A DNA stretch of 64,000 nucleotides from Shinella sp. CPCC 101442 (GTDB lineage: Bacteria; Pseudomonadota; Alphaproteobacteria; Rhizobiales; Rhizobiaceae). The notes under the pieces were generated by a model, which saw only the letters and a program-made list of their open reading frames with translations, searched no databases and was not told the origin of the DNA. Positions 34,049 to 42,165 of the stretch are shown piece by piece (position 1 is the first letter of the stretch; every line of letters starts with the position of its first letter). The stretch spans positions 62,001-126,000 of the forward strand of contig NZ_JALIQS010000001.1 of NCBI RefSeq assembly GCF_024704725.1, read 5' to 3'. The position numbers were made by a program, and so were the translations under genes.

Positions 34049-35287
34049 TCAGAAACGGTCGATGCGGTAGGGTTTGAGATCGACGGGCGGGTTTGCGCCC
34101 GTCATGAGATCGGCAATCAGCCGGCCTGTTGTCGCGGCATAGGTAAGGCCGAGATGGCCGTGGCCGGTGGCGTAGAAGACATTTTTCCGCTTGGCCGACG
34201 GGCCGATGACCGGCACCGTATCGGGAAGCGCCGGGCGATGCCCCATCCATTCGCTGGTGTCTTCCGCCTTGAGATCGGGCAGCGCTTCCTTCGCACGCTT
34301 CACCAGCACCTTGGCGCGGCGATAATCCGGAGGCGCATCGAGGCCGGCCATCTCCACCGTACCGCCGACCCGGATGCCGCCTGCCGTCGGCGTCACCATG
34401 AAGGCGCGGGCGGGCCATATGATCGAGTGGCGCATCGAAATGCCTGGTGCCATGATCTGCGTGTGGTAGCCGCGTTCGGTTTCAAGCGGGATCGGCTCGC
34501 CGAGCAGTCTGGAGAGACGCCCCGTAAAGGCGCCTGCCGCCAGCACGACGCGATCGGCGGCAAGGCGCCGGCCATCGGCGAACTGCAGCGCCGAAACACC
34601 GCCCTCCCCCTGTTCAAATCCGACGACATCGCCGGTCTGGATGGCGCCGCCCAGCGCCTGGAACCGGTCCGCAAGCGCCGTCACCAACCGGTAAGGATCG
34701 GCGATGGAGCGATTGTCCGGAAAACGCACGGCCTTGGCGATCTTCGTCGTCAAGGCCGGCTCGAGATCGCGGATGGCATGGCCGCCGATGACGTCGTGGC
34801 GAAAGCCGAAGCGTTCGAGGATGTCGATATGCTCGCGGTCGGCGCGGAATTCCGCCTCGTCGGCATAGAGGCTGAGGCAGCCCTCGACGCCCAGCATGTG
34901 GGTCAGGCCGGTTTCCCGGAGCAGCGCATCGAGATCCTCATGGACGCGCCCGCAAAGGGCCGCACCTGCCGCTTCCAGTTCGCGCAATTTCGACGGGCGG
35001 CTCGCCGCGAGGAAGCGCAGGAACCACGGCACCAGCTTCGGCATGTAGGCCGGGCGGATGCGCACCGGCCCTTCCGGATCGAGCAGCCATTTCGGCATCT
35101 GCGCCCAGACGCCCGGTCGCGAGGCCGGCATGAACTCGGTCACCGCGATGCTCGCCATATTGCCATAGGAGGCACCCTTGCCGGGTGCATCGCGATCGAC
35201 CAGCGTCACGGCAAATCCGCGGCGCTGAAGCGCATAGGCGATAGTGGTGCCGATGATGCCGGCGCCGACGACGGCGGTGGATGACAC
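34049..35287 (-). CDS. FAD-dependent D-amino acid dehydrogenase (DadA-like)
   Basis: A 412-residue DAO-superfamily flavoprotein. The FAD-binding motif VGAGIIGTTIAYALQRRG lies at the N-terminus, GASYGNMASI is the DadA-type second motif, and GHGHLGLTYA near the C-terminus closes the FAD site. In the hydroxyproline route this class oxidises cis-4-hydroxy-D-proline to pyrroline-4-hydroxy-2-carboxylate, passing electrons to the respiratory chain. It starts at a GTG (35287) behind GAGGAG. Confidence 0.87.
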   Translation of the reverse strand: MSSTAVVGAGIIGTTIAYALQRRGFAVTLVDRDAPGKGASYGNMASIAVTEFMPASRPGVWAQMPKWLLDPEGPVRIRPAYMPKLVPWFLRFLAASRPSKLRELEAAGAALCGRVHEDLDALLRETGLTHMLGVEGCLSLYADEAEFRADREHIDILERFGFRHDVIGGHAIRDLEPALTTKIAKAVRFPDNRSIADPYRLVTALADRFQALGGAIQTGDVVGFEQGEGGVSALQFADGRRLAADRVVLAAGAFTGRLSRLLGEPIPLETERGYHTQIMAPGISMRHSIIWPARAFMVTPTAGGIRVGGTVEMAGLDAPPDYRRAKVLVKRAKEALPDLKAEDTSEWMGHRPALPDTVPVIGPSAKRKNVFYATGHGHLGLTYAATTGRLIADLMTGANPPVDLKPYRIDRF

Positions 35288-35309
35288 GGGAAGCGCTCCT
35301 CGAAGAGGT

Positions 35310-35331
35310 GCCGGAGGCCTACGCCTCCGGC
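35310..35331 (-). other. Intercistronic hairpin between DapA-family and DadA-like genes
   Basis: A perfect 9-bp stem (GCCGGAGGC with its complement) and a CTAC tetraloop lie in the 54-base gap inside the operon. It has no T-run and probably adjusts transcript stability or partial termination rather than ending the operon. Confidence 0.5.
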
Positions 35332-35341
35332 TTAAGTTGCG

Positions 35342-36217
35342 TCAGTTGAGAACCGGCGCGATGGCGGCGCGGAAATCGGCCTTTTCCTGCTCGGTGAGTT
35401 CACCCAGCGGCGCGCGGCAGGTACCGACGGGCGTGCCCTGCAGCTCGCAGCCATATTTGATCTTCTGCACGAACTTGCCGCTTTCGAGGATGTTCATCGC
35501 ACGGTAGAGCACGGTCATCTTCTCCTTCGCCCTGGCGAGATCGCCGGAACGGAACGCGCGGTCGAGATCGACGCAGGCAGCGGCCATGCAGTTGGCGGGG
35601 CCGCAGATCCAGCAGTCGGCGCCCCAGAACATGAAGTCGAGCGCGATGTCGTCCGAGCCGGAGACGAGGTCGATGCGCCCCTTGTAGCGCGCATGGATAT
35701 CGACGGCGCGCTGCAGCACGCCCGAGCTTTCCTTGATGCCGATGACGCGCGGGTCGTCGGCAAGCGCATCCATCAGGTCGAAGCCGATCTCGATGCCGTC
35801 CTTCGGCGGATAGTTGTACAGGATGAGGTTGATGTCGGTCGCATCGAGGACGGCGCGGTAATGCGCCAGCAACTCATCCTGCGTCGGGCGCGTGTAGAAG
35901 GGCGTGGCGAGCAGCACCGTGTCGTAGCCGATCTCCCTGGCGCGCAGCGTGTTTTCGATGACTTCGCGGGTGGCCGGCGCATTGGTGCCGGCGATCAGCG
36001 CTTCGCCTTCGATGGCGAAATCCTTGACGAATTTCAGCACGTCCTCGCGCTCTTCGTTCGAGAGCGAAAAATACTCCCCTGTCGAGCCCATCGGCACCCA
36101 GCCGGTGACGCCGGCAGCGCGCAGGCCTGTGAGATGTTTCTCGAAGGCCTTGAAATCGACCCGGTTGTTGGCGTCGAAGGGGGTGACGAGGGCGGGCATG
36201 ACGCCTGACAGTTTCAT
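35342..36217 (-). CDS. DapA-family lyase (probable pyrroline-4-hydroxy-2-carboxylate deaminase)
   Basis: A 291-residue DHDPS/NAL-superfamily TIM barrel. Schiff-base Lys162 (VIGIKESSG), Tyr134 (LILYNYPP) and the substrate loop GSTGEYF are present. True lysine-pathway DapA is usually monocistronic; here the gene sits between an amino acid importer and a D-amino acid dehydrogenase, the arrangement of hydroxyproline clusters, where the enzyme converts pyrroline-4-hydroxy-2-carboxylate to 2-oxoglutarate semialdehyde and ammonia. Assignment of this substrate is by context. Confidence 0.83.
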   Translation of the reverse strand: MKLSGVMPALVTPFDANNRVDFKAFEKHLTGLRAAGVTGWVPMGSTGEYFSLSNEEREDVLKFVKDFAIEGEALIAGTNAPATREVIENTLRAREIGYDTVLLATPFYTRPTQDELLAHYRAVLDATDINLILYNYPPKDGIEIGFDLMDALADDPRVIGIKESSGVLQRAVDIHARYKGRIDLVSGSDDIALDFMFWGADCWICGPANCMAAACVDLDRAFRSGDLARAKEKMTVLYRAMNILESGKFVQKIKYGCELQGTPVGTCRAPLGELTEQEKADFRAAIAPVLN

Positions 36218-36227
36218 GGTCTTTCTC

Positions 36228-36893
36228 CTAAATGGCGAGTTTCTTGAGGATGCGGCCTTCGACGAGCGTGACGGCGCGCGTCAGCGGAAAGGCGATGGCG
36301 AAGTAGATGAGCGCGACGATGGTCAGCACCTCGACCGGGCGGGCCGTGTTGTTGGAAATGTTCTGGCCGACGAACATCAGGTCCGCCATGCCGACCGCCG
36401 AAACCAGCGCGCTTTCCTTGAACAGGCTGACACAGTTGGAGAGCAGCGTCGGAACGGCGCGCAGCACCGCCTGCGGCAGGATCACGTTCGTCACCTGCAC
36501 CCGGCGCGGCAGGCCGAGCGCGATACAGGCATCCATCTGCTCGCGGCCGACGGATTTCAGCGACGCGCGAAACGTCTCGCTGGTGATGGCGCCCACATAG
36601 AGCGTCAGCGCGATGACACCGGAGGCAAGGTTCGAGAGCTCGACGCCGAGGATCAGCGGCAGGCAGAAGAAGATCCAGAACAGCTGGATCAGGACAGGCG
36701 TGCCACGGAAGAATTCGACGTAGACGCTGGCGATACCGCGCACGATGACGCTGGGTGCGGTGCGGGCAAGGCCGACGAGGAAACCGAGCGAGCAGCCGAG
36801 CACGATGCAGATCAGCGTCAGCTTGATCGTCGTCCAGAGGCCCAGTGCAAGCGCCTCCTGGAAGCGCAAAAGAACGGAGAAGTCGAGCGACAT
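36228..36893 (-). CDS. Polar amino acid ABC transporter permease (second)
   Basis: A 221-residue HisM/GlnP-type permease with about five helices. LGLWTTIKLTLICIVLGCS near the N-terminus and YVEFFRGTPVLIQLFWIFF are classic. The EAA loop (SVGREQMDACIALGLPRRVQ, then ILPQAV) is complete. It pairs with the neighbouring permease; spacing to both neighbours is 10 bases. Confidence 0.9.
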   Translation of the reverse strand: MSLDFSVLLRFQEALALGLWTTIKLTLICIVLGCSLGFLVGLARTAPSVIVRGIASVYVEFFRGTPVLIQLFWIFFCLPLILGVELSNLASGVIALTLYVGAITSETFRASLKSVGREQMDACIALGLPRRVQVTNVILPQAVLRAVPTLLSNCVSLFKESALVSAVGMADLMFVGQNISNNTARPVEVLTIVALIYFAIAFPLTRAVTLVEGRILKKLAI

Positions 36894-36903
36894 GGCTTTT
36901 CTC

Positions 36904-37572
36904 CTAGCTCGTCAGGATCTGGCGGCGGCGTTCGAGCCAGCCGACGACCTGCGAGACGGGGAACGAGACGGCAAAGTAGATCAGCGCGGCGATGGTGAAG
37001 GTCTCGATCGGCCGGTAGGTCTCCGTCGCAAGCGTCTTGGCCTGGTACATGAGGTCTTGAACGGCAACGATGGCTACCAGCGCGCTCTGCTGGAAAATGA
37101 CGATGCCGTTGGTCAAAAGCACAGGGATCGAAGCCCGAAGCGCATTCGGCAGCACGATATGGAACACACGCTGGAACGGGTTTAGGCCGAGCGCGATGCC
37201 GGCATCGAGCTGTTCGCGCGGCACGGCCTGGATGGCGGCGCGGTAGGCTTCCGCGTTGAAGGCCATGAGGTTGAGGCCAAGCGCCAGAATGCCCATCGTC
37301 ATCGAGCCGAGGAAGACGTTGAACAGCATCGGCACACAGTAGAAGAACCAGACGATCTGCACGATGGCCGGCGTGCAGCGGAAGAATTCGACAAACAGCG
37401 TCGCCGGCCAGCGGATGACGGCAAAGCGGCTCATGATCAAAAGCGCGAGTGGAAAGCCGAGAATGACGCCGATGAGATTGGCCGCGACGGTCAGCTCCAG
37501 CGTGACGATCAGCCCCTCGATCAGCGGGCCGAGCGAGACGGCATTGAAATCGAACGTATAGTTCACCGCCAT
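36904..37572 (-). CDS. Polar amino acid ABC transporter permease (first)
   Basis: A 222-residue permease with FVEFFRCTPAIVQIVWFFY and the EAA loop AVPREQLDAGIALGLNPFQR followed by IVLPNA. It is clearly homologous to the next gene, so the membrane part is a heterodimer. The start is 3 bases after the ATPase stop. Confidence 0.9.
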   Translation of the reverse strand: MAVNYTFDFNAVSLGPLIEGLIVTLELTVAANLIGVILGFPLALLIMSRFAVIRWPATLFVEFFRCTPAIVQIVWFFYCVPMLFNVFLGSMTMGILALGLNLMAFNAEAYRAAIQAVPREQLDAGIALGLNPFQRVFHIVLPNALRASIPVLLTNGIVIFQQSALVAIVAVQDLMYQAKTLATETYRPIETFTIAALIYFAVSFPVSQVVGWLERRRQILTS

Positions 37573-37575
37573 CTC

Positions 37576-38352
37576 CTATTGCTTGATGTGGAAGACGCGG
37601 TCGATGAATTCGCGGGTGCGGTCCTCCCGCGGGGCGCCCAGCACCTGTTCGGGCGGGCCATCCTCGACCACCACGCCCCCGGAGCAAAAAATGACGCGCG
37701 AGGCGATGTTCTTGGCAAACCACATGTCGTGGGTCACGATCATCATCGGCATGTTCTGGTTTGCGAGTTGGAGAATGACCTGCTCGACTTCCGCCACCAG
37801 TTCGGGGTCGAGCGCCGACGTCACTTCATCGAACAGCATCAGTTTCGGATCGAGCATCAGCGCGCGGGCAATGGCGACGCGCTGCTTCTGGCCGCCCGAG
37901 AGCTGAGCCGGAAAAGCGTTCGCCTTGGCGCCGAGGCCGAAACGCTCCAGCAGCGCCTGTGCCCGCTGCATCGCGCTCGCCTTCTTCTCGCCGCGGACCT
38001 TGCAAGGCGCGAGCACCAGATTCTGGATGACGCTGAGATGCGGAAACAGCGTGTAGTGCTGGAACACCATACCGATGGAGCGGCGCACCTCGGTATCGAT
38101 GAGCGTCTTCGCCTCGGGGCCGGCGGAGGAGATGTAGGGTTTGCCGCCGAAGGTGACGGCGCCGCTGTCGATCTTCTCGAGGCCCATCATCACGCGCAGG
38201 AGCGTCGATTTGCCCCCGCCCGAGGGGCCGATGACGACGACGCGTTCGCCGGGCTTCATCTCGATATCGAGCCCCTTCAGCACCTGGATATGCGGGCCGT
38301 AGCTCTTGTGCAGCGCGCGGATGGCGACAAGGGGAGCGGATGCGGAGGTCAT
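37576..38352 (-). CDS. Polar amino acid ABC transporter ATPase
   Basis: A 258-residue HisP/GlnQ-type ATPase: Walker A GPSGGGKST, signature LSGGQKQRVAIARALM, Walker B KLMLFDEVTSALD with Val replacing the usual Pro (as is common in this subfamily), and switch His in IVTHDMWFA. It powers the importer whose binding protein is encoded 58 bases upstream. Confidence 0.92.
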   Translation of the reverse strand: MTSASAPLVAIRALHKSYGPHIQVLKGLDIEMKPGERVVVIGPSGGGKSTLLRVMMGLEKIDSGAVTFGGKPYISSAGPEAKTLIDTEVRRSIGMVFQHYTLFPHLSVIQNLVLAPCKVRGEKKASAMQRAQALLERFGLGAKANAFPAQLSGGQKQRVAIARALMLDPKLMLFDEVTSALDPELVAEVEQVILQLANQNMPMMIVTHDMWFAKNIASRVIFCSGGVVVEDGPPEQVLGAPREDRTREFIDRVFHIKQ

Positions 38353-38377
38353 GCGGGTTCTCCAGCCTGGGCGTTGG

Positions 38378-38405
38378 CGGGAAGCCGGGAGAACCCGGCT
38401 TCCCG
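38378..38405 (-). other. Hairpin between binding-protein and ATPase genes
   Basis: A perfect 12-bp stem (CGGGAAGCCGGG with its complement) on an AGAA loop begins 6 bases after the binding-protein stop. Such hairpins commonly stabilise the upstream message or cause partial termination, giving an excess of binding protein over membrane components. Confidence 0.6.
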
Positions 38406-38410
38406 ATCGA

Positions 38411-39244
38411 TCACTTGGAAGCCTTGAGAACGTCGTCGACGGCCTTCTTGATCAGCTCTTCGACATGGCCGGTGGCAACGCGCTCCTCGAGGAAGATGTT
38501 GACCACTTCGACGTCGGAAGCCGACAGCTGGTACGGCAGGCCGAAGGCGACGCCCTGCTTGGCAAGTGCGGGCGTGGGGTTCAGCGCAACGGCCCATTCC
38601 GGGTTCGACTGCGTGAAAAGCTGGTTGGTGTCGGAGGCGTCGACAAGGATATCCGCACGGCGCGAGACGACGGCGAGACGCGTCTCGTCATTGCCGGGCA
38701 GACGCAGGATCGTCGCATTCTTGACGGCTGCCGAGATCGCCTTGTCCTGTGCCGTGCCGGACATGACGGCAAGCGTCACGTCGGCCTTGTCGATATCGGC
38801 GACCGAGGCGGCGCCGGCAGGGACCTTCGGGTTCTCCTTGTTGTAGGCAAGCGAGATCTGGTACTCCATCGCGGGGATGGAGAACTGCACCGCCATGGCG
38901 CGGGCAGGCGTCCGGTTCAGCGCCAGCGAGACATCCCATTTTCCGGCCTGAAGGCCCGCGACGATGTTATCCCAGGTCGTATCGACGAACTCGGGCTTTA
39001 CCTTCAGGACGTCGGCGAATTCGCGGCACAGATCGGCAAAGAAACCGGAATATTCGCCGCTTGCCGGATCGCGCATGATGTAGGGCGGGGCAACGGCCGC
39101 GCCGCAGCGCAGCGTACCGTTCTTCTGGACACCTTGCCAGTATCCTGCCGTCTCCTGGGCCAATGCGGCCGTAGCCGAAAGACCTGCCATCAGGGCGAGC
39201 GCGGCCGTGGTCCGCAGAGCGGACGTCATCACTTTCGAAAGCAT
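38411..39244 (-). CDS. Amino acid ABC transporter substrate-binding protein
   Basis: A 277-residue cluster F binding protein, first gene of the operon. The signal peptide ends near ATAALAQ. GTLRCGAAVAPPYIMRDPASG and the later LNRTPARAMAVQFSIP are the SBP_bac_3 signature. The likely ligand is hydroxyproline or a related imino acid, judged only from the downstream enzymes. The ATG at 39244 is preferred since GGGAAG is then 6 bases away; an ATG two codons earlier is too close to it. Confidence 0.88.
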   Translation of the reverse strand: MLSKVMTSALRTTAALALMAGLSATAALAQETAGYWQGVQKNGTLRCGAAVAPPYIMRDPASGEYSGFFADLCREFADVLKVKPEFVDTTWDNIVAGLQAGKWDVSLALNRTPARAMAVQFSIPAMEYQISLAYNKENPKVPAGAASVADIDKADVTLAVMSGTAQDKAISAAVKNATILRLPGNDETRLAVVSRRADILVDASDTNQLFTQSNPEWAVALNPTPALAKQGVAFGLPYQLSASDVEVVNIFLEERVATGHVEELIKKAVDDVLKASK

Positions 39245-39315
39245 GTGCATCTTCCCATTTTGAGCGCGTAGGACGCGCGGTTCCACCCGTCGGCTTTGGC
39301 CGTTCTTGCGGTCTT

Positions 39316-39366
39316 TTTATGTCGGCTCCGTGTCGACTGGTGAATTTATGTCGCCACCGTGTCGAC
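39316..39366. promoter_or_regulatory. Tandem 22-bp repeats in divergent promoter (candidate GntR operator)
   Basis: Two copies at 39316-39337 and 39345-39366 differ at two positions and start 29 bases apart. Each contains a partly palindromic core TGTCG-N9-CGAC(A/T), perfect in the second copy. They lie 72-122 bases from the binding-protein start and 80-130 from the regulator start, right for control of both by the FadR-type regulator encoded alongside (inference). Confidence 0.65.
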
Positions 39367-39445
39367 AAAGTCAAGCGCAAATTTTAAGATTGCTGCGGCG
39401 TGGATTTTCTGGCCCAATGGCCGTGAAATGCGGAAAGGGACGTAA

Positions 39446-40165
39446 GTGTCTGAGGAAATTGAATCGAAACGCGTGCGCGGCATGGGCTCGAAAAGTGTGT
39501 ACGACACGCTGCGCAACGAAATTCTGGCGCTCACCCTGCCGCCCGGTCAGCTGCTCGACGAGACGACGCTCGCCGAGCGTTTCGATATGTCGCGCTCGCC
39601 GATCCGCGAGGCGCTGATCCGGCTTGCCGGTGAAGAACTGGTGATCACGCTCTCCAACCGAAGCACCATCGTCGCGCCCATCGAAGTGGCGAGTTTTCCG
39701 AAATATGTCGAAGCCCTCGACGTCGCCCAGCGCATGAACACGCGCCTTGCCGCGGCACTGCGCACCGAGGCCGACCTGAAGATCATCGCCAAGCGCCAGA
39801 AGGAATTCGAGACGGCGGTGAAGACCGGCCAGCATCTCAAGATGTCGGAAGCCAACAAGCAGTTCCACATGGCCGTCGCCTATGCCGGCAAGAACGCTTA
39901 TCTCGCCTCGTTCTACGAGCGCCTGCTCAACCAGGGCCAGCGCATGCTGCACCTGCATTTCGAATATCTGGAGCGCACCGGCGACGGCTATCTCCTGACC
40001 GACGAGCACGAACTGATGCTGGAAGCGATCCGTGCCAAGAATGTCGAGCGTGCCGACGAATTGGCGCACGCGCATACGCGACAGTTCCAGGACAATTTTA
40101 TCGCGTTCCTGCGCGAAAACTACACGACCGATGTCTCCTTCGGCCCTCTTGCTGCTGCGGAATGA
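39446..40165 (+). CDS. GntR/FadR-family (FCD domain) transcriptional regulator
   Basis: A 239-residue regulator with a winged helix-turn-helix (about 18-80; LLDETTLAERFDMSRSPIREAL) and a C-terminal all-helical FCD ligand domain carrying His in QFHMAVAYAGKN and RQFQDNF. FCD proteins often bind small carboxylates through a metal. It is divergent from the hydroxyproline-type operon and presumably represses it. The start is a GTG at 39446 behind GGAAAGGGA. Confidence 0.88.
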   Translation: MSEEIESKRVRGMGSKSVYDTLRNEILALTLPPGQLLDETTLAERFDMSRSPIREALIRLAGEELVITLSNRSTIVAPIEVASFPKYVEALDVAQRMNTRLAAALRTEADLKIIAKRQKEFETAVKTGQHLKMSEANKQFHMAVAYAGKNAYLASFYERLLNQGQRMLHLHFEYLERTGDGYLLTDEHELMLEAIRAKNVERADELAHAHTRQFQDNFIAFLRENYTTDVSFGPLAAAE

Positions 40166-40167
40166 TC

Positions 40168-40950
40168 ATGTCCCTCCCCCAGAAAATCGGTTTTATCGGA
40201 ACCGGAACCATCACCGACGCCATGGTGCGCGGCCTGCTCACCAAGCCCGCTGCCGTGCCGCATGTCATGGTCTCGCAGCGCAGCACGGATATCTCGGCCG
40301 CGCTCGCCGCCGATTATCCGCAGGTTCTCGTCTCCGGCGACAACCAGGCGATCGTCGATGGCTGCGACACCGTCATGCTGGCCATCCGTCCGCAGATTGC
40401 CGAGGAAGTCATCCGTCCCCTGCAGTTCCGCGACGGGCAGAGGGTGATCAGCGTCGTCGCTGCGATGAGCCGCGAGGCGCTTCTCGACTGGATCGGCGCG
40501 GATGTGCGCCTTTCGCAGGCGGTTCCCCTGCCCTTCGTCGCGCGCCGCAAGGGCGTCACCGCCGTCTATCCGGCCGACGCGGATACGGCCGCCATCTTCA
40601 ATGTGCTCGGCAATGCCGTCGAGTGTGAGACACGGGCGGAGTACGACCTGCTTGCCGCTGCAAGCGCCCTGATGGCCACCTATTTCGGTATCATGCACCG
40701 CACGACGCAATGGCTTTCGGAAAACGGCCTGCCGGAAGAAAAAGCCCGCGCCTATCTCGCGCCCCTCTTCGCCAGCCTCTCCGACACGGCCCTGCGGGGC
40801 AGCAAGGAAACCGCATTCATGGAAATGAGCCACGAATTTGCGACCAAAGGCGGCCTCAACGAGCAGGTCTTCCGGGACTTCGACAACGAGGGTGGCTCGG
40901 ATGCGTTGAGGCTGGCGCTGGACCGGGTACTGAAGCGCATCACCGGATGA
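40168..40950 (+). CDS. ProC-like pyrroline-5-carboxylate reductase-family protein
   Basis: A 260-residue protein with the ProC Rossmann motif IGFIGTGTITDAMVRGL and VMLAIRPQIAEEVI, then the helical dimerisation domain. The conserved SPGGTT segment near the C-terminus of true ProC is replaced by FATKGGLNEQVFRDF, so substrate specificity may differ; a pyrroline or hydroxypyrroline intermediate of the neighbouring pathway is attractive. It overlaps or abuts the regulator gene (alternative ATG 40162), so the two are co-transcribed. Confidence 0.78.
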   Translation: MSLPQKIGFIGTGTITDAMVRGLLTKPAAVPHVMVSQRSTDISAALAADYPQVLVSGDNQAIVDGCDTVMLAIRPQIAEEVIRPLQFRDGQRVISVVAAMSREALLDWIGADVRLSQAVPLPFVARRKGVTAVYPADADTAAIFNVLGNAVECETRAEYDLLAAASALMATYFGIMHRTTQWLSENGLPEEKARAYLAPLFASLSDTALRGSKETAFMEMSHEFATKGGLNEQVFRDFDNEGGSDALRLALDRVLKRITG

Positions 40951-41330
40951 TATCCGCTCCATAACGCGGACGCACGCATAGGTCGGCCATCACGGTGCGT
41001 ATCATCACGCTTCCGTCCAGGCGATGCCACGGCGGCGGATTTCAGTTTCGCGGCCTGCTTCCATTTTTCTGCCTTCATTCCTTCTCGACAGGTCAAGGCG
41101 CAATCGCCCTGCCGGGTTCCGGCATTGCTCGTGACGTCTCGAAAAGAGGCATGGTTGCATCGCGCGACGTCGGCGGCAGGCCGATATCTCGCATTCGATT
41201 CAAATTTTCAGGCGGCTGATGAGACTTTATCGACTGCAATGCACCTCGCAATCATGAGTACCTTGGATCGAGCGGCGAGCCCGCTACGGTCTGCACGGCT
41301 CCATGACGGGGCCGATTCGAGGAAATGAAC
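40951..41330. other. Intergenic stretch without recognisable gene
   Basis: About 380 bases after the proC-like gene. Short frames exist but none has a ribosome site plus protein-like composition. No clear hairpin with a T-run was found. Confidence 0.4.
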
Positions 41331-41819
41331 ATGCCCCTGCGACGCTTCCGCCCGCCCTTGCCAGAACTGCCGCCCATCGAACGCCTGGCGCGCGCGATCC
41401 GCAACATAGACAGGCGTCTCGAACAGGCCCGCCGCGCGAACCAGCCTGCTCCGCTCAGCGCATACCGCGCCCGCCGCATCCTGCAGGAAGCGCTGCAGCG
41501 CTGCCGGGAGACGGGGAACGTCGCGCAGACGGCTGCGCATCGATGGTGCAGGGCTTCTTCGGAGCCGTGCGAAACAAGCATTCCTGTTGCGGACGGTGAG
41601 CCTCAAGATTTCAGGGGTTGCCATGACGCCACGTTGGAGACAGATTTGCCTGCTCGCGAATGCAATCGCGACAAGCGTGCCTATGAGGGGAAGAGTATGG
41701 CGTATGATTGGACCGGCGAGTCGACCCGAAAGCGCAACCGCCTGAAGCTGGCTTCCGCCGTGTTTTTCAGCCTGATCATCGTCGTGGCCCTGCCGATCGC
41801 CGTTACGCCCTTTCTTTGA
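41331..41819 (+). CDS. Possible Arg-rich hypothetical protein (frame includes small membrane protein)
   Basis: An open frame of 162 codons starting at ATG 41331, seven bases after GAGGA. The first 65 residues are Arg-rich and helical (RLARAIRNIDRRLEQARRA), the middle looks unlike folded protein (Cys/His-scattered), and the last 40 residues are the membrane segment described separately. It may be one gene, or two unrelated units sharing a frame by chance. Low confidence in the whole. Confidence 0.3.
   Translation: MPLRRFRPPLPELPPIERLARAIRNIDRRLEQARRANQPAPLSAYRARRILQEALQRCRETGNVAQTAAHRWCRASSEPCETSIPVADGEPQDFRGCHDATLETDLPARECNRDKRAYEGKSMAYDWTGESTRKRNRLKLASAVFFSLIIVVALPIAVTPFL
41697..41819 (+). 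CDS. Small single-helix membrane protein, 40 residues
   Basis: Starts at ATG 41697 with GAGGGGAAG just upstream. The product has a charged N-terminus (MAYDWTGESTRKRNRLKL) and one C-terminal hydrophobic helix ending at VTPFL. This fits the many tiny membrane proteins of rhizobia. Its frame continues from a longer upstream one, but the ribosome site and the change of composition support an independent start. Function unknown. Confidence 0.5.
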   Translation: MAYDWTGESTRKRNRLKLASAVFFSLIIVVALPIAVTPFL

Positions 41820-41835
41820 GACCTCGGAACGGTAG

Positions 41836-42165
41836 CCACACCCATGGGCGTCGTCGAAAGGCGATTCTTCACACTTTTCCTGCGAAGCTCCGCGAGCAGG
41901 GAAGACAGCCCAGCGTTCCGATCTCCCAAAAGAAGCGCTTACTCGAATCCAATCCACCTATGATGGCATCATCCCGCGTGAAAAACCGCGTCGCTGGCAG
42001 GCGGTGGCGATCGAGCGGCTTGCCGCGCAAGGGCACGATATCGACGTGCTCGCCCGGGCGGTGACACTGCTCACGTCGCTCGTGCGGGCCTTTGCCGAGG
42101 GGCGCCTCACGCCGCTTGGCACGCCAGCGCCAGCAGGCGGCAAGACGGATTTTACCCGCGAAGAA
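41836..42165 (+). pseudogene. Possible gene remnant without start codon
   Basis: After a stop at 41833 the frame is open for over 100 codons but has no ATG until 42004. From about 41932 the translation reads like protein: EALTRIQSTYDGIIPREK, then AVAIERLAAQGHDIDVLARA. It may be the 3' part of a decayed gene, or a short gene beginning at 42004. The frame runs on into the antisense of the pentapeptide gene. I recognise no family. Confidence 0.3.

Noticed and set aside
35342-36217. Lysine-pathway DapA
   Set aside because: The catalytic Lys and Tyr are shared by the superfamily; operon context with an imino acid importer and DadA-like enzyme fits the hydroxyproline deaminase better.
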